DNA of 35,930 nucleotides from positions 1 through 35,930 of the forward strand of contig CAUJIV010000081.1 of the NCBI GenBank assembly GCA_963205435.1, given 5' to 3'. The notes beneath the pieces were generated by a model. That model was given only the letters and a program-made list of their open reading frames with translations, searched no databases and was not told the origin of the DNA. This DNA is from Pseudomonadota bacterium (GTDB lineage: Bacteria; Pseudomonadota; Gammaproteobacteria; Burkholderiales; Rhodocyclaceae). Positions 18,194-29,186 of the stretch are shown piece after piece (position 1 is the first letter of the stretch; every line of letters begins with the position of its first letter). The position numbers and the translations under genes were made by a program.

Positions 18194-18637
18194 ATGGCAT
18201 CGGTGAACAAGGTCATCCTGATCGGCAACCTCGGCGCGGACCCGGAGACGCGCTACCTGCCCAGCGGCGAGGCGGTGGCCAACCTGCGCGTGGCGACGAC
18301 GGACACCTGGAAGGACAAGGACGGCAACCGGCAGGAGGCGACGGAGTGGCACCGCGTCTCCTTCTTCGGCCGCCAGGCCGAGGTCTGCGGCCAGTACCTG
18401 AAGAAGGGCAGCCAGGTGTACATCGAGGGCTCGATCCGCACGCGCAAGTGGCAGGACAAGGAGGGCCAGGACCGCTACACGACCGAGATCCGCGGCGACC
18501 GCATGCAGATGCTCGGCCGCCGCGCGGGCATGGGCGAGGCGCCGCCGCGCGAGGCGGCGCCGGCGCCGGCCGAGGGCGGCCGCAAGCCGGCGGCGAGCGG
18601 CGGCTTCGGCGGCATGGACGACGACATTCCCTTCTGA
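18194..18637 (+). CDS. ssb: Single-stranded DNA-binding protein
   Basis: SSB, 147 residues, coats single-stranded DNA in replication, recombination and repair. The N-terminal OB fold (about 1-110) starts with [17 protein letters not shown] and includes WHRVSFFG and [14 protein letters not shown] low-complexity linker rich in Ala, Pro and Gly leads to the acidic tip MDDDIPF, which docks partner proteins. GGAGGAGA precedes the ATG, which directly follows the stop of the MFS gene. Length is somewhat shorter than E. coli SSB owing to the short linker. Confidence 0.98.
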   Translation: MASVNKVILIGNLGADPETRYLPSGEAVANLRVATTDTWKDKDGNRQEATEWHRVSFFGRQAEVCGQYLKKGSQVYIEGSIRTRKWQDKEGQDRYTTEIRGDRMQMLGRRAGMGEAPPREAAPAPAEGGRKPAASGGFGGMDDDIPF

Positions 18638-18715
18638 GGCGAAACCGCCGCGAGAAGCAGGCCGGAGGGCAGCCGTGGCAAGGCCGCGCGTCCCCGCTTC
18701 GGCGAGAGCCCGGCC

Positions 18716-20605
18716 ATGACGAAGACGGATGATCCGCGGCACGGCGGCACGGCGGCGCTGGCGCTGGCGGCGCTCGGCGTGGTCTATGGCGACATCGGCA
18801 CCAGCCCCCTGTACGCCATGAAGGAAGTGTTCGCCGGCAACCATCCGATCCCGGTCAACGCGGCCAACCTCCTGGGCAGCCTGTCCCTCTTCCTCTGGGC
18901 GCTGATCGTCGTCGTCTCCCTCAAGTACGTTTCCGTCGTCATGCGCGCCGACAACCGGGGCGAGGGCGGCATCATGGCGCTGATCGCGCTGGCGCAGCAC
19001 GATGCGCGCGAAAATCCGCGCGCCGCGCGGCTCATCCTGCTGCTTGGCGTCCTCGGCGCCGCCATGTTCTACGGCGACGGCATGGTGACGCCGGCGATTT
19101 CGGTCCTCTCCGCCGTCGAGGGGCTGAAGGTCGCCGCGCCGGCGCTCAAGCACGTCGTGGTGCCGGTCACGCTGGCGGTGCTGTTCGGCCTGTTCTTCGT
19201 CCAGCGCAAGGGCACGGCCCGCGTCGGCGGCTTTTTCGGCCCGGTGATGCTGGCCTGGTTCGGCGTGCTCGGCGCCATCGGCCTCGCCAACGTCGTGCGG
19301 ATGCCGGCCATTCTCGAGGCGCTCAATCCGGTTCACGGCATCGCCTTCCTGCTCGACAACAAGGGCGCCTCCTTCCTGGCGATGGGCAATGTCGTGCTGG
19401 CGGTGACGGGCGCGGAGGCGCTGTATGCCGACATGGGCCATTTCGGCCGCCAGCCGATCCGCCTCGCCTGGTACGGCTTCGTGCTGCCCTGCCTGATGCT
19501 GAATTACTTCGGCCAGGGCGCGGCCATCCTGGCCGATGCCTCGGCGGCCGCCAATCCGTTCTTCCTTTCCGCGCCGGACTGGGCGCGCTATCCGCTGGTC
19601 GGCCTGGCGACGGCGGCCACGGTGATCGCCTCGCAGTCGGTGATCACCGGCGCCTATTCCATGACGCGCCAGGCCATGCAGCTCGGCTACGTGCCGCGCA
19701 TGGAGGTGCAGCACACCTCGGAGGAGCGGCAGGGGCAGATCTACCTGCCGGGGGTGAACTGGGGGCTCATGCTGGCGGTGATGGTGCTCGTGCTCGGCTT
19801 CAGGTCGTCCGACAACCTGGCCGCCGCCTACGGGCTGGCCGTCACCGGCGACATGGTCATCACCTCGCTGCTGGCCGCCTATGTCGCGGCGCGCATCTGG
19901 AAATGGGGCTGGCCGCGGGCGGCCGCGCTGTTCGCCTGCTTCCTGGCGGTGGAGCTGGTCTTCCTGGCGGCCAACCTGCTCAAGATCCCGGACGGCGGCT
20001 GGTTTCCCCTGGTGACGGGCGTGGCGGTGTTCGTGCTGATGACCAGCTGGAAGCACGGGCGGGACCTGCTCTTCGAGAGGCTGCGGGCGGATGCATTCGG
20101 CCCGGGCGAGTTCATCGAGAGCCTGAAGGTCGCGCCGCCGCCGACGGTGCCGGGCACGGCGGTCTTCCTGAACGCCAATCCGCTGGTCGTGCCGCATGCG
20201 CTGCTGCACAACCTGATGCACAACAAGGTGCTTCACGAGCGCGTGATCCTGCTCACGGTGGCGGTGCAGGACGTGCCCTATGTCGCGCCGGCGGACCGGG
20301 TCGAGGTGGAGCGGATCGACGGGCCGTTCTGGCGCGTCGTCGTGCAATACGGCTTCAAGGACGAGCCGGACATTCCGGCCGCCCTGGCGCGATGCGACAC
20401 GGCCGGCGTGCCGTTCGACATGATGGAGACTTCCTTCTTCATCGGCCGCGAGACGCTGGTGCCGCGGATGAGGGGACAGTCGAAAATCGCCTATTGGCGG
20501 GAGAGGCTGTTCGTGGTCATGTACCGGAACGCGGTCAGCGCCACGGCCTTCTTCAGGATCCCGTCGAACCGGGTGGTCGAAATGGGAGCGCGGGTGGAGC
20601 TGTGA
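18716..20605 (+). CDS. kup: Low-affinity potassium transporter Kup
   Basis: Kup, 629 residues, is a potassium/proton symporter of the KUP/HAK family in the inner membrane. The hallmark N-terminus ALGVVYGDIGTSPLYAMKE is intact, followed by about twelve hydrophobic segments up to roughly residue 440 and a hydrophilic C-terminal domain (HNLMHNKVLHERVILLTV in the mid-tail, MEASFF-like MMETSFFIGRE later). Length matches the family. It lies 78 bases after ssb, and its stop codon overlaps the GTG of the next gene by four bases, so the two are probably coupled. No riboswitch or promoter was identified in the short gap. Confidence 0.97.
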   Translation: MTKTDDPRHGGTAALALAALGVVYGDIGTSPLYAMKEVFAGNHPIPVNAANLLGSLSLFLWALIVVVSLKYVSVVMRADNRGEGGIMALIALAQHDARENPRAARLILLLGVLGAAMFYGDGMVTPAISVLSAVEGLKVAAPALKHVVVPVTLAVLFGLFFVQRKGTARVGGFFGPVMLAWFGVLGAIGLANVVRMPAILEALNPVHGIAFLLDNKGASFLAMGNVVLAVTGAEALYADMGHFGRQPIRLAWYGFVLPCLMLNYFGQGAAILADASAAANPFFLSAPDWARYPLVGLATAATVIASQSVITGAYSMTRQAMQLGYVPRMEVQHTSEERQGQIYLPGVNWGLMLAVMVLVLGFRSSDNLAAAYGLAVTGDMVITSLLAAYVAARIWKWGWPRAAALFACFLAVELVFLAANLLKIPDGGWFPLVTGVAVFVLMTSWKHGRDLLFERLRADAFGPGEFIESLKVAPPPTVPGTAVFLNANPLVVPHALLHNLMHNKVLHERVILLTVAVQDVPYVAPADRVEVERIDGPFWRVVVQYGFKDEPDIPAALARCDTAGVPFDMMETSFFIGRETLVPRMRGQSKIAYWRERLFVVMYRNAVSATAFFRIPSNRVVEMGARVEL

Positions 20606-21954
20606 ACAGGACACGCCTGTCGAGGCTGCGCCGCCTGCGCGAGTATTCGCCGCGCGACCTGCTGATGGTCGGCCTGCCGGCCCTGTTGCTGCTGGCCGGC
20701 GGCTTCTGGCTGGCGGCGCAGTTCATCCGGCCGGCGCCGCCGAAGACCCTGACGCTGGCCTCCGGCGCGCCGGGCGGCTCCTACGAGGTGTATGCCGAGC
20801 GCTACCGCCAGGTGCTGGCACGCAACGGCGTCGAGCTGCGCGAGCAGCCGACGGCGGGCGCGATGGAGAACCTGCAGCGGCTGCTCGAGGAGGACGGCGA
20901 GACCGACGTCGCCCTGGTGCAGGGCGGCATCGCCGACGGCGACGAGGCGGCCGCGCTGCTCTCGCTCGGCAGCCTGTACTACGAGCCGCTGTGGGTGTTC
21001 TACCGCGGCGAGGCGGAATCGGGGCGGCTGGGCGCGCTCAAGGGGCAGCGCCTCGCCGTCGGCGCCGAGGGCAGCGGCACGCGCAAGCTGGCGCTGCAGC
21101 TGCTCGAGGCGAACGGCATCGGCGCGCGCAACGCGACGCTGCTGCCGCTCGGCGGCCTGGCGGCGGCGCAGGCGCTGCAGGCGGGGCGGGTGGACGCTGT
21201 CTTCCTCGTCGGCGCCGAGCGCTCGGCGGCGGTGTGGTCGCTGCTGTTCGCGCCCGGCGTGCGCCTGATGAGCCTCGAGCAGGCCGAGGCCTACACGCGG
21301 CTGTTTCCCTTCCTGTCGCGGCTGACGCTGCCGCAGGGGGCGATCGACATCGGCCGCAACCTGCCGGCGCGCGACGTGACGCTGGTGGCGCCGACGGCGA
21401 TGCTGGTGGCGCGCGAGTCGCTGCATCCGGCGCTGGCGCAGCTGCTGCTGCAGGCGGCGCAGGAGGTGCACGGCGAGCCGGGCGTCTTCCAGCGGCCGGG
21501 CGAGTTCCCGCGCGCCGGCGCCGACGAGTTTCCGCTGTCGCCGGATGCCGAGCGCTTCTACAAGTCGGGCAAGCCCTTCCTGCAGCGCTACTTGCCGTTC
21601 TGGGCGGCCGACCTGATCGACCGCACGGTGGTGATGCTGGTGCCGGTGTTCGCGCTGCTCATCCCGATCCTGCGCTTCGCGCCGCCGCTGTACGCCTGGC
21701 GCGTGCGCCGGCGCATCTACCGGCGCTACGGCGAGCTGAAGTTCCTCGAGGCCGAGTTGGAGGCCGACCCGGGCAGCCGCAGCCGCGAGGAATGGCTGGC
21801 GCAACTGGACCGCATCGAGGAAGACGTGCAGCACGTCGCCACGCCGCTGGCCTTCACCGACATGCTGTACACGCTGCGCCTGCACCTCGGCCTGGTGCGC
21901 GACATCGTCATGCGGCGCACGGCGGCGGGGGCGGAAACGGGGAAAGAAGGCTGA
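20602..21954 (+). CDS. Membrane-anchored TAXI-type solute-binding protein
   Basis: A 450-residue protein with a cytoplasmic basic N-terminus, a membrane segment (20-41), a periplasmic TAXI/TRAP-type binding domain (about 48-320, starting TLTLASGAPGGSYEVYAERY), a signature KPFLQRYLPFWAADLIDR (324-341), a second membrane segment (342-360), and a charged, probably coiled-coil cytoplasmic tail (370-415). Ordinary TAXI proteins are free periplasmic receptors; this two-anchor form is a recognised variant usually annotated only as C4-dicarboxylate ABC/TRAP substrate-binding. No TRAP membrane subunits are nearby. The GTG start overlaps the kup stop codon (GTGA); GGTGGAG lies upstream. It may be a sensor or an accessory of Kup; ligand and function are unknown. 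Confidence 0.82.
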   Translation: MNRTRLSRLRRLREYSPRDLLMVGLPALLLLAGGFWLAAQFIRPAPPKTLTLASGAPGGSYEVYAERYRQVLARNGVELREQPTAGAMENLQRLLEEDGETDVALVQGGIADGDEAAALLSLGSLYYEPLWVFYRGEAESGRLGALKGQRLAVGAEGSGTRKLALQLLEANGIGARNATLLPLGGLAAAQALQAGRVDAVFLVGAERSAAVWSLLFAPGVRLMSLEQAEAYTRLFPFLSRLTLPQGAIDIGRNLPARDVTLVAPTAMLVARESLHPALAQLLLQAAQEVHGEPGVFQRPGEFPRAGADEFPLSPDAERFYKSGKPFLQRYLPFWAADLIDRTVVMLVPVFALLIPILRFAPPLYAWRVRRRIYRRYGELKFLEAELEADPGSRSREEWLAQLDRIEEDVQHVATPLAFTDMLYTLRLHLGLVRDIVMRRTAAGAETGKEG

Positions 21955-21994
21955 TCCATGCAGCGCTGCGCATTCGGCCGGCCTGGCGGAGTTG

Positions 21995-22176
21995 CGGGTT
22001 TCGGGTTGCGAGTTTCGGGTTTCGAGTTGCGAGTTTCGGGTTTCGAGTTGCGGGTTTCGGGTTGCGAGTTTCGGGTTTCGAGTTGCGAGTTTCGGGTTTC
22101 GAGTTGCGAGTTTCGGGTTTCGAGTTTCGGGTTTCGAGTTGCGAGTTTCGGGTTTCGAGTTGCGGGTTGCGGATTG
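21995..22176. repeat. Heptanucleotide tandem array C (26 units)
   Basis: Exactly 26 units of 7 bases (CGRGTTK, the last CGGATTG), starting about 40 bases after the TAXI gene. The following block GTCGTGGTTTCGACGAAGGG (22184-22203), then CGCGGCGCCCTG and a forward REP, repeats the block after array A at 4509-4528. Arrays A and C are therefore copies of one composite element. Confidence 0.92.
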
Positions 22177-22218
22177 AAAACCGACGTCGTGGTTTCGACG
22201 AAGGGATCGCGGCGCCCT

Positions 22219-22931
22219 GTAAGTCGCCCTTCAGGGCGACTCCTGCGCCATTATCCACGGAGGCTCGCTGTAGGCGGCGCTCTGGGATGCTTGTCCGCCT
22301 GAAGGCGGACCTACAAAAACCTAGCCGCATTCGACACAGAGGGCACAGAGGCACAGAGAACACAGAGAGAATCCGGCCGGAATGCTTTTCTCTGTGACCT
22401 CTGTGTCTCCGTGGGCTCCGTGCTGGCAGCGGTTTGAAATCCCTGTCGCCCTTCAGGGCGACATCAACGTGGTTGTCTACGGAAGCTCGCTGTAGCCGAC
22501 GCTCTGGGAGGTTGTCCGCCTGAAGGCGGACCTACAAATTCGTGCGCCGTGAGCACCTGGTGTGCTTTCCACGAAGAGACCTCGGCGCTCTGTAGGTCGC
22601 CCTTCAGGACGACTCCTGCGCCGTTATCCACGGAGGCTCGCTGCAGGCGGCGCTCTGGGATGCTTGTCCGCCTGAAGGCGGACCTACAAAAACCAGATGC
22701 CGTGAAAACCGATGCCGCGAGAGCCGGTGTTCCGAGAACCGCCGCTTTGTAGGTCGCCCTTCAGGGCGACTAAGACGTGGTTGTCTATGGAGGCTCGCTG
22801 TAGCCGCCACCCTGGGATGCTTGTCGGGCTGAAGCCCGACCTACAACTTCGTGCGCCGTGAGAACCTGGCGTGCTTTCCACGAAGAGACCTCCTGCGCTC
22901 CGGGATGCTTGTCGGCCTGAAGGCCGACCTG
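22219..22931. repeat. REP/REPIN cluster 4
   Basis: Forward REPs: 22219-22240 (head GTAA), 22445-22462 (no head), 22592-22613 (stem mismatch GGACGAC), 22749-22770. Reverse REPs: 22293-22314, 22514-22535, 22666-22687, 22823-22844 (stem GTCGGGC/GCCCGAC), 22911-22931 (stem GTCGGCC/GGCCGAC). Pairs span 91-96 bp. Spacers are of the GTTGTCYAYGGAGG sub-family. The cluster fills the convergent region between the TAXI gene and rfaE2. Confidence 0.87.
22334..22420. repeat. CACAGAG-rich inverted repeat
   Basis: The left arm contains four runs of CACAGAG (22334-22370), the right arm CTCTGTG runs (22380-22405), separated by TCCGGCCGGA. The arms can pair as CACAGAGAA with TTCTCTGTG. It is inserted between two REPINs of cluster 4. 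It is a separate dispersed intergenic repeat family; no gene is supported. Confidence 0.7.
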
Positions 22932-22950
22932 CGCGAGCCGCCGGCTTTCC

Positions 22951-23439
22951 CTAGAGGGATCTGATCTTCTCCAGCAGGGCGCTGGTCGAGCGCATGTGGC
23001 GGAAGGGGATGGAGACGACGCGGCCGCCGCGGGCGAGCACGAGATCGGCGCCGACGATGCGCTCCGGCGGCCAGTCGCCGCCCTTGACGAGGATGTCCGG
23101 CTGGACGGCGCCGATCAGCCGCAGCGGCGTGTCCTCGTCGAACCAGGTGACCAGCGAGACGCTCTCCAGCGCCGCCAGCAGCGCCATGCGGTCTTCCAGC
23201 GCGTTCACCGGCCGGCCGGGCCCCTTGCCGAGGCGGCGCACCGAGTCGTCGCTGTTGACGCCGACGACGAGGCTGGCGCCGAGGGCGCGCGCCTGGGCGA
23301 GGCAGGTGGCGTGGCCGCGGTGCAGGATGTCGAAGCAGCCGTTGGTGAACACCAGCGGGCGCGGCAAGGCGGCGAGGCGCGCCGCCAGCTCGCCGGGCGG
23401 GCAGAGCCGGGCCTCGAAGGCGGGCGCGTCGGCCGGCAT
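22951..23439 (-). CDS. rfaE2: D-glycero-beta-D-manno-heptose 1-phosphate adenylyltransferase
   Basis: A 162-residue nucleotidyltransferase equivalent to the C-terminal half of E. coli HldE. FTNGCFDILHRGH contains the HxGH-type active-site motif; GVNSDDSVRRLGKGPGRP and ILVKGGDW are family signatures. It adenylates heptose 1-phosphate to ADP-heptose for the lipopolysaccharide inner core. The kinase domain is not fused and not in this window, so it must be encoded elsewhere. The gene follows dolP by eight bases in the same direction and is probably in the same operon as diaA. Confidence 0.93.
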   Translation of the reverse strand: MPADAPAFEARLCPPGELAARLAALPRPLVFTNGCFDILHRGHATCLAQARALGASLVVGVNSDDSVRRLGKGPGRPVNALEDRMALLAALESVSLVTWFDEDTPLRLIGAVQPDILVKGGDWPPERIVGADLVLARGGRVVSIPFRHMRSTSALLEKIRSL

Positions 23440-23447
23440 GGCGCGGA

Positions 23448-25101
<1,654 letters not shown>

Positions 25102-25121
<20 letters not shown>

Positions 25122-25437
25122 CGCGCAGCCAGTCGATGGCGCCGCCGTCGAGCAGGACGGCGTCGAAGCGGCAGGCAGGCAACCGCTTGCCGGCGAGGTA
25201 GTGGCGGGCGGCGAGAACGATGCGTCGCTGCTTGGCCGGCGTGATGCTGGCGGCGGCGCCGCCGAAGTCGCGGCGGCTGCGCTGGCGCACCTCGACGAAG
25301 ACGAGGGCGGCGCCGTCGCGGCAGACGAGGTCGATCTCGCCGCCGCGGCAGCGGTAGTTGCGGGCGAGGATCTCGAGGCCGCGCTCGGCGAGGAAGCGCG
25401 CCGCGCGCTCCTCGGCCTCGGCGCCGGCGCCGCTCAC
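25102..25437 (-). CDS. yraN: YraN-family nuclease-like protein (UPF0102)
   Basis: A 111-residue protein of the YraN family, which has a restriction-endonuclease-like fold. Conserved elements are [47 protein letters not shown] and the [12 protein letters not shown] helix; E, D and EVR of this core resemble a PD-(D/E)XK site. Function is unproven. The start is set at GTG 25437, the first plausible codon before the conserved region; no ATG exists within the domain and the open frame extends with low-complexity sequence to 25560, past the rsmI start. It is divergent from rsmI, as in many proteobacteria. Confidence 0.88.
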
Positions 25438-25499
25438 GGCTTGCGGCCGGCGGCAGGCCGCCCGACAATTGCGGCATTCACGGCGGGGAGAGCAGCGCG

Positions 25500-26366
25500 A
25501 TGGGACATGAGGGGACGGGCGCCGGGCTCGAGACGGCCGCATTATATGTGGTGGCGACACCGCTGGGAAACCTCGGCGACATCACGGCGCGCGCGCTCGA
25601 GGTGCTGCGCGGCGCCGATGCCATCGCCTGCGAGGACACGCGCCACACGCGGCGGCTGCTCGACCATTTCGGCATCGGCGGGCGCACCTTCGCCCTGCAC
25701 GCGCACAACGAGGCGGCGGCGGCGGCGAAGCTGCTCGATCTCCTCGGCCGCGGCCGCGCGGTGGCGCTGGTGTGCGACGCCGGCACGCCGGCCGTCTCCG
25801 ACCCCGGCGCGCGCGCCGTGGCGGCGGCGCGCGCCGCCGGCTTCAGGGTGATCCCGGTGCCGGGGCCGAACGCCGCCATCGCCGCGCTGTCCGCCTCGGG
25901 ACTGGCCGAGCCGCACTTCCTCTTCTACGGCTTCCTGCCGGCGCGGCAGCCGGCGCGGCGCAAGGCGCTGGCCGCGCTGAAGCCGCTCGCCTGCGCGCTG
26001 GTGTTCCACGAGGCGCCGCACCGCGTCGCCGAGACGGTGGACGACCTGGCGGCGCTGCTCGAGCCGCAGCGCACCCTGGTCATCGCGCGCGAACTGACCA
26101 AGCTGCACGAGTCGATCGCCAGCCTGCCGCTGGCGGAGGCGCCGGCCTGGCTGGCGGCCGACGCCGACCGGCGCCGCGGCGAGTTCGTCCTGTGCGTCTC
26201 GGCGCCGCCGCCGGCGGCGGAAACGAGCGCCGAGAGCGAGCGGGTGCTCGACCTGCTGCTGGCCGAGCTGCCGCTGAAGCAGGCGGCGCGGCTGGCGGCG
26301 CAGATCAGCGGCGCGCCGAAGAACGCGCTCTACGCGCTGGCGCTGGCGCGCAGGGGCGGCGGCTGA
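25500..26366 (+). CDS. rsmI: 16S rRNA (cytidine1402-2'-O)-methyltransferase
   Basis: RsmI, 288 residues, methylates the ribose of C1402 in the decoding centre of 16S rRNA using S-adenosylmethionine. Signatures: [89 protein letters not shown], and a C-terminal helical domain ending [17 protein letters not shown] precedes the ATG. It is divergent from yraN across about 60 bases and followed 18 bases later by pyrC. Confidence 0.97.
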   Translation: MGHEGTGAGLETAALYVVATPLGNLGDITARALEVLRGADAIACEDTRHTRRLLDHFGIGGRTFALHAHNEAAAAAKLLDLLGRGRAVALVCDAGTPAVSDPGARAVAAARAAGFRVIPVPGPNAAIAALSASGLAEPHFLFYGFLPARQPARRKALAALKPLACALVFHEAPHRVAETVDDLAALLEPQRTLVIARELTKLHESIASLPLAEAPAWLAADADRRRGEFVLCVSAPPPAAETSAESERVLDLLLAELPLKQAARLAAQISGAPKNALYALALARRGGG

Positions 26367-26372
26367 GCTGCG

Positions 26373-26378
26373 TATAAT
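26373..26378 (+). promoter_or_regulatory. Consensus -10 box immediately before pyrC
   Basis: A perfect TATAAT ends six bases before the pyrC ATG at 26385, which would put transcription start at or next to the A of the start codon. No ribosome binding site fits in the gap and no clear -35 is seen. A leaderless pyrC transcript is possible. Confidence 0.4.
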
Positions 26379-26384
26379 CGGCGC

Positions 26385-27419
26385 ATGCAGACGCTGACGC
26401 TGACCCGCCCCGACGACTGGCACCTGCACCTGCGCGACGGCGCGGCGCTGGCGGCGGTGCTGCCGCACACGGCGCGGCAGTTCGCCCGCGCCATCGTCAT
26501 GCCCAACCTGAAGCCGCCGGTGACGAGCGTCGCCCAGGCGGCGGCCTACCGCCAGCGCATCCTCGCCGCCCTGCCGGCGGGGAGCGACTTCACGCCGCTG
26601 ATGACGCTCTACCTGACCGAGGCGACGCCGCCGGAAGAGATCGAGCGGGCGAAGGCCTGCGGCTTCGTGCACGCGGTGAAGTACTACCCGGCCGGGGCGA
26701 CGACGCATTCGGAGGCCGGGGTGAGCGACATCGGCAAGTGCCGCGCCGCGCTGGAGCGGATGGAGGCGCTCGGCCTGCCGCTGCTGGTGCACGGCGAGAC
26801 GGCCGATGCGGCGGTGGACATCTTCGACCGCGAGCGCGTCTTCATCGAGCAGGTGCTGGCGCCGCTGGCGCAGCGCCTGCCGCGTCTGCGCCTGGTGCTG
26901 GAGCACGTGACGACGCGCGAAGGCGTTGAGTTCGTCGAGTCCTGCGGGCCGAGCGTCGCCGCCACGCTGACGGCGCACCACCTGCTCTACAACCGCAACG
27001 CGCTGCTCGCCGGCGGCGTGCGCCCGCACCATTACTGCCTGCCGGTGCCCAAGCGCGAGGCACACCGGCAGGCGCTGGTGCAGGCGGCCGTCTCGGGCAG
27101 CGCGAAGTTCTTCCTCGGCAGCGACTCGGCGCCGCACGCGCGCGGCGCCAAGGAGGCGGCCTGCGGCTGCGCCGGCTGCTACACGGCGCTGCACGCGCTG
27201 GAACTGTACGCCGAGGCCTTCGAGGCGGCCGGCGCGCTCGACCGGCTGGAAGCCTTCGCCAGCTTCCATGGCGCCGATTTCTACGGGCTGCCGCGCAACA
27301 CGGCGAGGCTGACGCTGGAGCGCGCCGAATGGCGCGTGCCGCAGGCCCTGCCCTATGGTGATGACGTGCTGGTGCCGCTGCGCGCCGGCGAGACCCTCAA
27401 CTGGAGGCTGAAGGCCTGA
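26385..27419 (+). CDS. pyrC: Dihydroorotase (class II)
   Basis: PyrC, 344 residues, closes carbamoyl-aspartate to dihydroorotate in pyrimidine synthesis. It has the binuclear zinc signature HLHLRD (His13 and His15), the carboxylated-lysine context [15 protein letters not shown], metal-binding histidines in LLVHGE and LEHVTT, and the catalytic aspartate in [12 protein letters not shown]. Length matches E. coli PyrC (348). It follows rsmI by 18 bases. The stop codon is one base before the next gene, suggesting co-transcription with the lipoprotein. Confidence 0.98.
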   Translation: MQTLTLTRPDDWHLHLRDGAALAAVLPHTARQFARAIVMPNLKPPVTSVAQAAAYRQRILAALPAGSDFTPLMTLYLTEATPPEEIERAKACGFVHAVKYYPAGATTHSEAGVSDIGKCRAALERMEALGLPLLVHGETADAAVDIFDRERVFIEQVLAPLAQRLPRLRLVLEHVTTREGVEFVESCGPSVAATLTAHHLLYNRNALLAGGVRPHHYCLPVPKREAHRQALVQAAVSGSAKFFLGSDSAPHARGAKEAACGCAGCYTALHALELYAEAFEAAGALDRLEAFASFHGADFYGLPRNTARLTLERAEWRVPQALPYGDDVLVPLRAGETLNWRLKA

Positions 27420-27420
27420 G

Positions 27421-27852
27421 ATGAAGATCCGCCTGCCGATCCTGACGTGCCTGCCGCTGCTGCTGGCCGGCTGCTTCAACCAGAGCGCCGGCTTCGAGCC
27501 GGGCGGCGAGGGACAGAGCCTGACGCTGCAGGTGACGCAGCCCTGGTTCTGGGACCAGCGGGTGGATCTCGAGGTGGTGATGGCGCGCCTGCCGGACTGC
27601 CAGCGGCGCAGCCGCCTCGGCGACGCCATGCCGGCCGAAGTGGCGGTGCAGGTGTTCCGCCCGGCGGAGGGCGAGTTCGCCGAGCCGATCCTGGTGCTCG
27701 GGCAGAGCGGCCGCTACTACGCGCTCGGCCTCGGCAACTGCGAGCTGCAGGCCTTCACGACGCCGCCGCCGAACGCGGGCGCGCTGCTCGGCACCTTCCG
27801 CATCGAGGGGCGCACGCTCAGCTTCGTTCCGGCGGCGCCGGCGGTGCGATAG
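27421..27852 (+). CDS. Small predicted lipoprotein of unknown function
   Basis: A 143-residue protein with a lipoprotein signal (LLAGC, Cys17 or so). The mature part has no domain I recognise. It contains a second pair of cysteines (LPDCQRRSR and GNCELQAF) that could form a disulfide, and a central aromatic stretch (QPWFWDQRVDLEVVMARLPD). The gene begins one base after the pyrC stop codon, so it is almost certainly in the same transcript. Its last 35 bases overlap the 3' end of the convergent MFS gene. Periplasmic or outer-membrane location is inferred from the lipobox. Confidence 0.8.
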   Translation: MKIRLPILTCLPLLLAGCFNQSAGFEPGGEGQSLTLQVTQPWFWDQRVDLEVVMARLPDCQRRSRLGDAMPAEVAVQVFRPAEGEFAEPILVLGQSGRYYALGLGNCELQAFTTPPPNAGALLGTFRIEGRTLSFVPAAPAVR

Positions 27853-29167
27853 GCGGCCGGGCCTCGCGGCGCGCCGCGCGCAGCGCCGCGCGCCGGCCGC
27901 TGCGCACGTCGACGCCGCCGAGCAGCAGCAGGCCGGCGATGAACCAGATGCCGGTGATGAGGATGGCGCGGCGGTGGTCGCCGCCGGACAGCCAGTTGGC
28001 GAGGCCGTAGGTGAGCGGACCGAAGATCGAGGCGAGCTTGACCGCCAGGCCCCACAGGCCGAAGAACTCGGCGAGGCGCGAGGGCGGCGCGAGGAAGCCG
28101 ACCATGGCGCGGCCGGCCGACTGCGAGGCGCCCATGCACAGCCCGGCGAGGTTGGCGGCGACCCAGAACAGCGCCGCGCCCTCGGCCAGCCAGGCGAGCA
28201 GCACCATGACGATCCAGCCGCACAGGGTGAGGGCGATGGCGCGCACGTGGCCGATGCGGTCCTGCACATAGCCGAAGAAGAAGGCGCCGACGGCGGCGGT
28301 GAGGTTCACGACGAGGATCAGCACCAGGGTCTGCTGCGTGGTGAAATGCATGGCCTCCTGGGCGTAGATGGCGGCCAGCGTGATCACCGCGGCGATGCCG
28401 GCCTGGTAGAACAGGGTGCACAGGAGGAAGCGCGACAGGGCGCGGAAGCGGCGCGCCTGGCGCAGGGTGGCGGCGACGCGCGACCAGGCGGCGCGGGCGA
28501 TGGCGCCGGCCGCCGGCTGCGGCGCGGCGCGCTCGCGCAGGAAGAGGAAGGTCGGCAGGCTGGCGAGGGCGAACAGGGCGGCGGTGATGAACATCGTCTG
28601 CGGCACTGCTTCGGCGGCGGGCTGCCCCGCCGCCTGCGCGCGCGCGATCCAGGCGAGGCAGAGGCCGAGGGAGAGCAGGCCGCCGAGGTAGCCGAGGCTC
28701 CAGCCCCAGCCGGAGACGCGGCCCATGGCGCGGCTGTCGGCCAGCTCGGGCAGGAAGGCGGCGATCAGGTTCTCGCCGGTGCCGAAGAAGAAGTTGGAGG
28801 CGACGACGCAGGCCACGGCGAGCGCCAGGGTGCCGGGACCGCTGAAGCCGAGGCCGGCGGTGAACAGGACGCAGCCGACGGTGCTGATCGCCAGCAGGCG
28901 CTTCTTGGCGGCGCGGGCGTCGGCCCAGGCGCCGACCAGCGGCGCGGTGGCGACGATCAGCGCATAGGAGAGGGACAGCGTCGCCGTCCAGGCCAGCGTC
29001 GCCCAGGGCGCGCGCGCGGCGACGACGGCGACGAAATAGGCGCTGAAGACGGCGGTGATGACGACCGTGGTGTAGCCCGAGTTGGCGAAGTCGTACATGG
29101 CCCAGGCCCAGACTTCGCGCGGCCGGACGGTCTCCCCCAGCGCGCCGGAACGCTTGACGTTTGCCAT
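27818..29167 (-). CDS. Atg22/UMF1-type MFS transporter
   Basis: A 449-residue membrane protein with about twelve hydrophobic segments. WAMYDFANSGYTTVV (22-36) is the hallmark of the Atg22-like branch of the major facilitator superfamily; GTGENLIAAFLPELAD and GRVSGWGWSLGYLGG are further signatures. Yeast Atg22 exports amino acids from the vacuole; substrates of bacterial members are unknown. The start at 29167 overlaps the possible upstream start of the divergent DUF3025 gene, and the 3' end overlaps the convergent lipoprotein gene by 35 bases. A -10-like TATAAT lies 27-32 bases upstream. Confidence 0.9.
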   Translation of the reverse strand: MANVKRSGALGETVRPREVWAWAMYDFANSGYTTVVITAVFSAYFVAVVAARAPWATLAWTATLSLSYALIVATAPLVGAWADARAAKKRLLAISTVGCVLFTAGLGFSGPGTLALAVACVVASNFFFGTGENLIAAFLPELADSRAMGRVSGWGWSLGYLGGLLSLGLCLAWIARAQAAGQPAAEAVPQTMFITAALFALASLPTFLFLRERAAPQPAAGAIARAAWSRVAATLRQARRFRALSRFLLCTLFYQAGIAAVITLAAIYAQEAMHFTTQQTLVLILVVNLTAAVGAFFFGYVQDRIGHVRAIALTLCGWIVMVLLAWLAEGAALFWVAANLAGLCMGASQSAGRAMVGFLAPPSRLAEFFGLWGLAVKLASIFGPLTYGLANWLSGGDHRRAILITGIWFIAGLLLLGGVDVRSGRRAALRAARREARPPIAPPAPPERS

Positions 29168-29186
29168 GGCGGAATGCTCAACAGCG

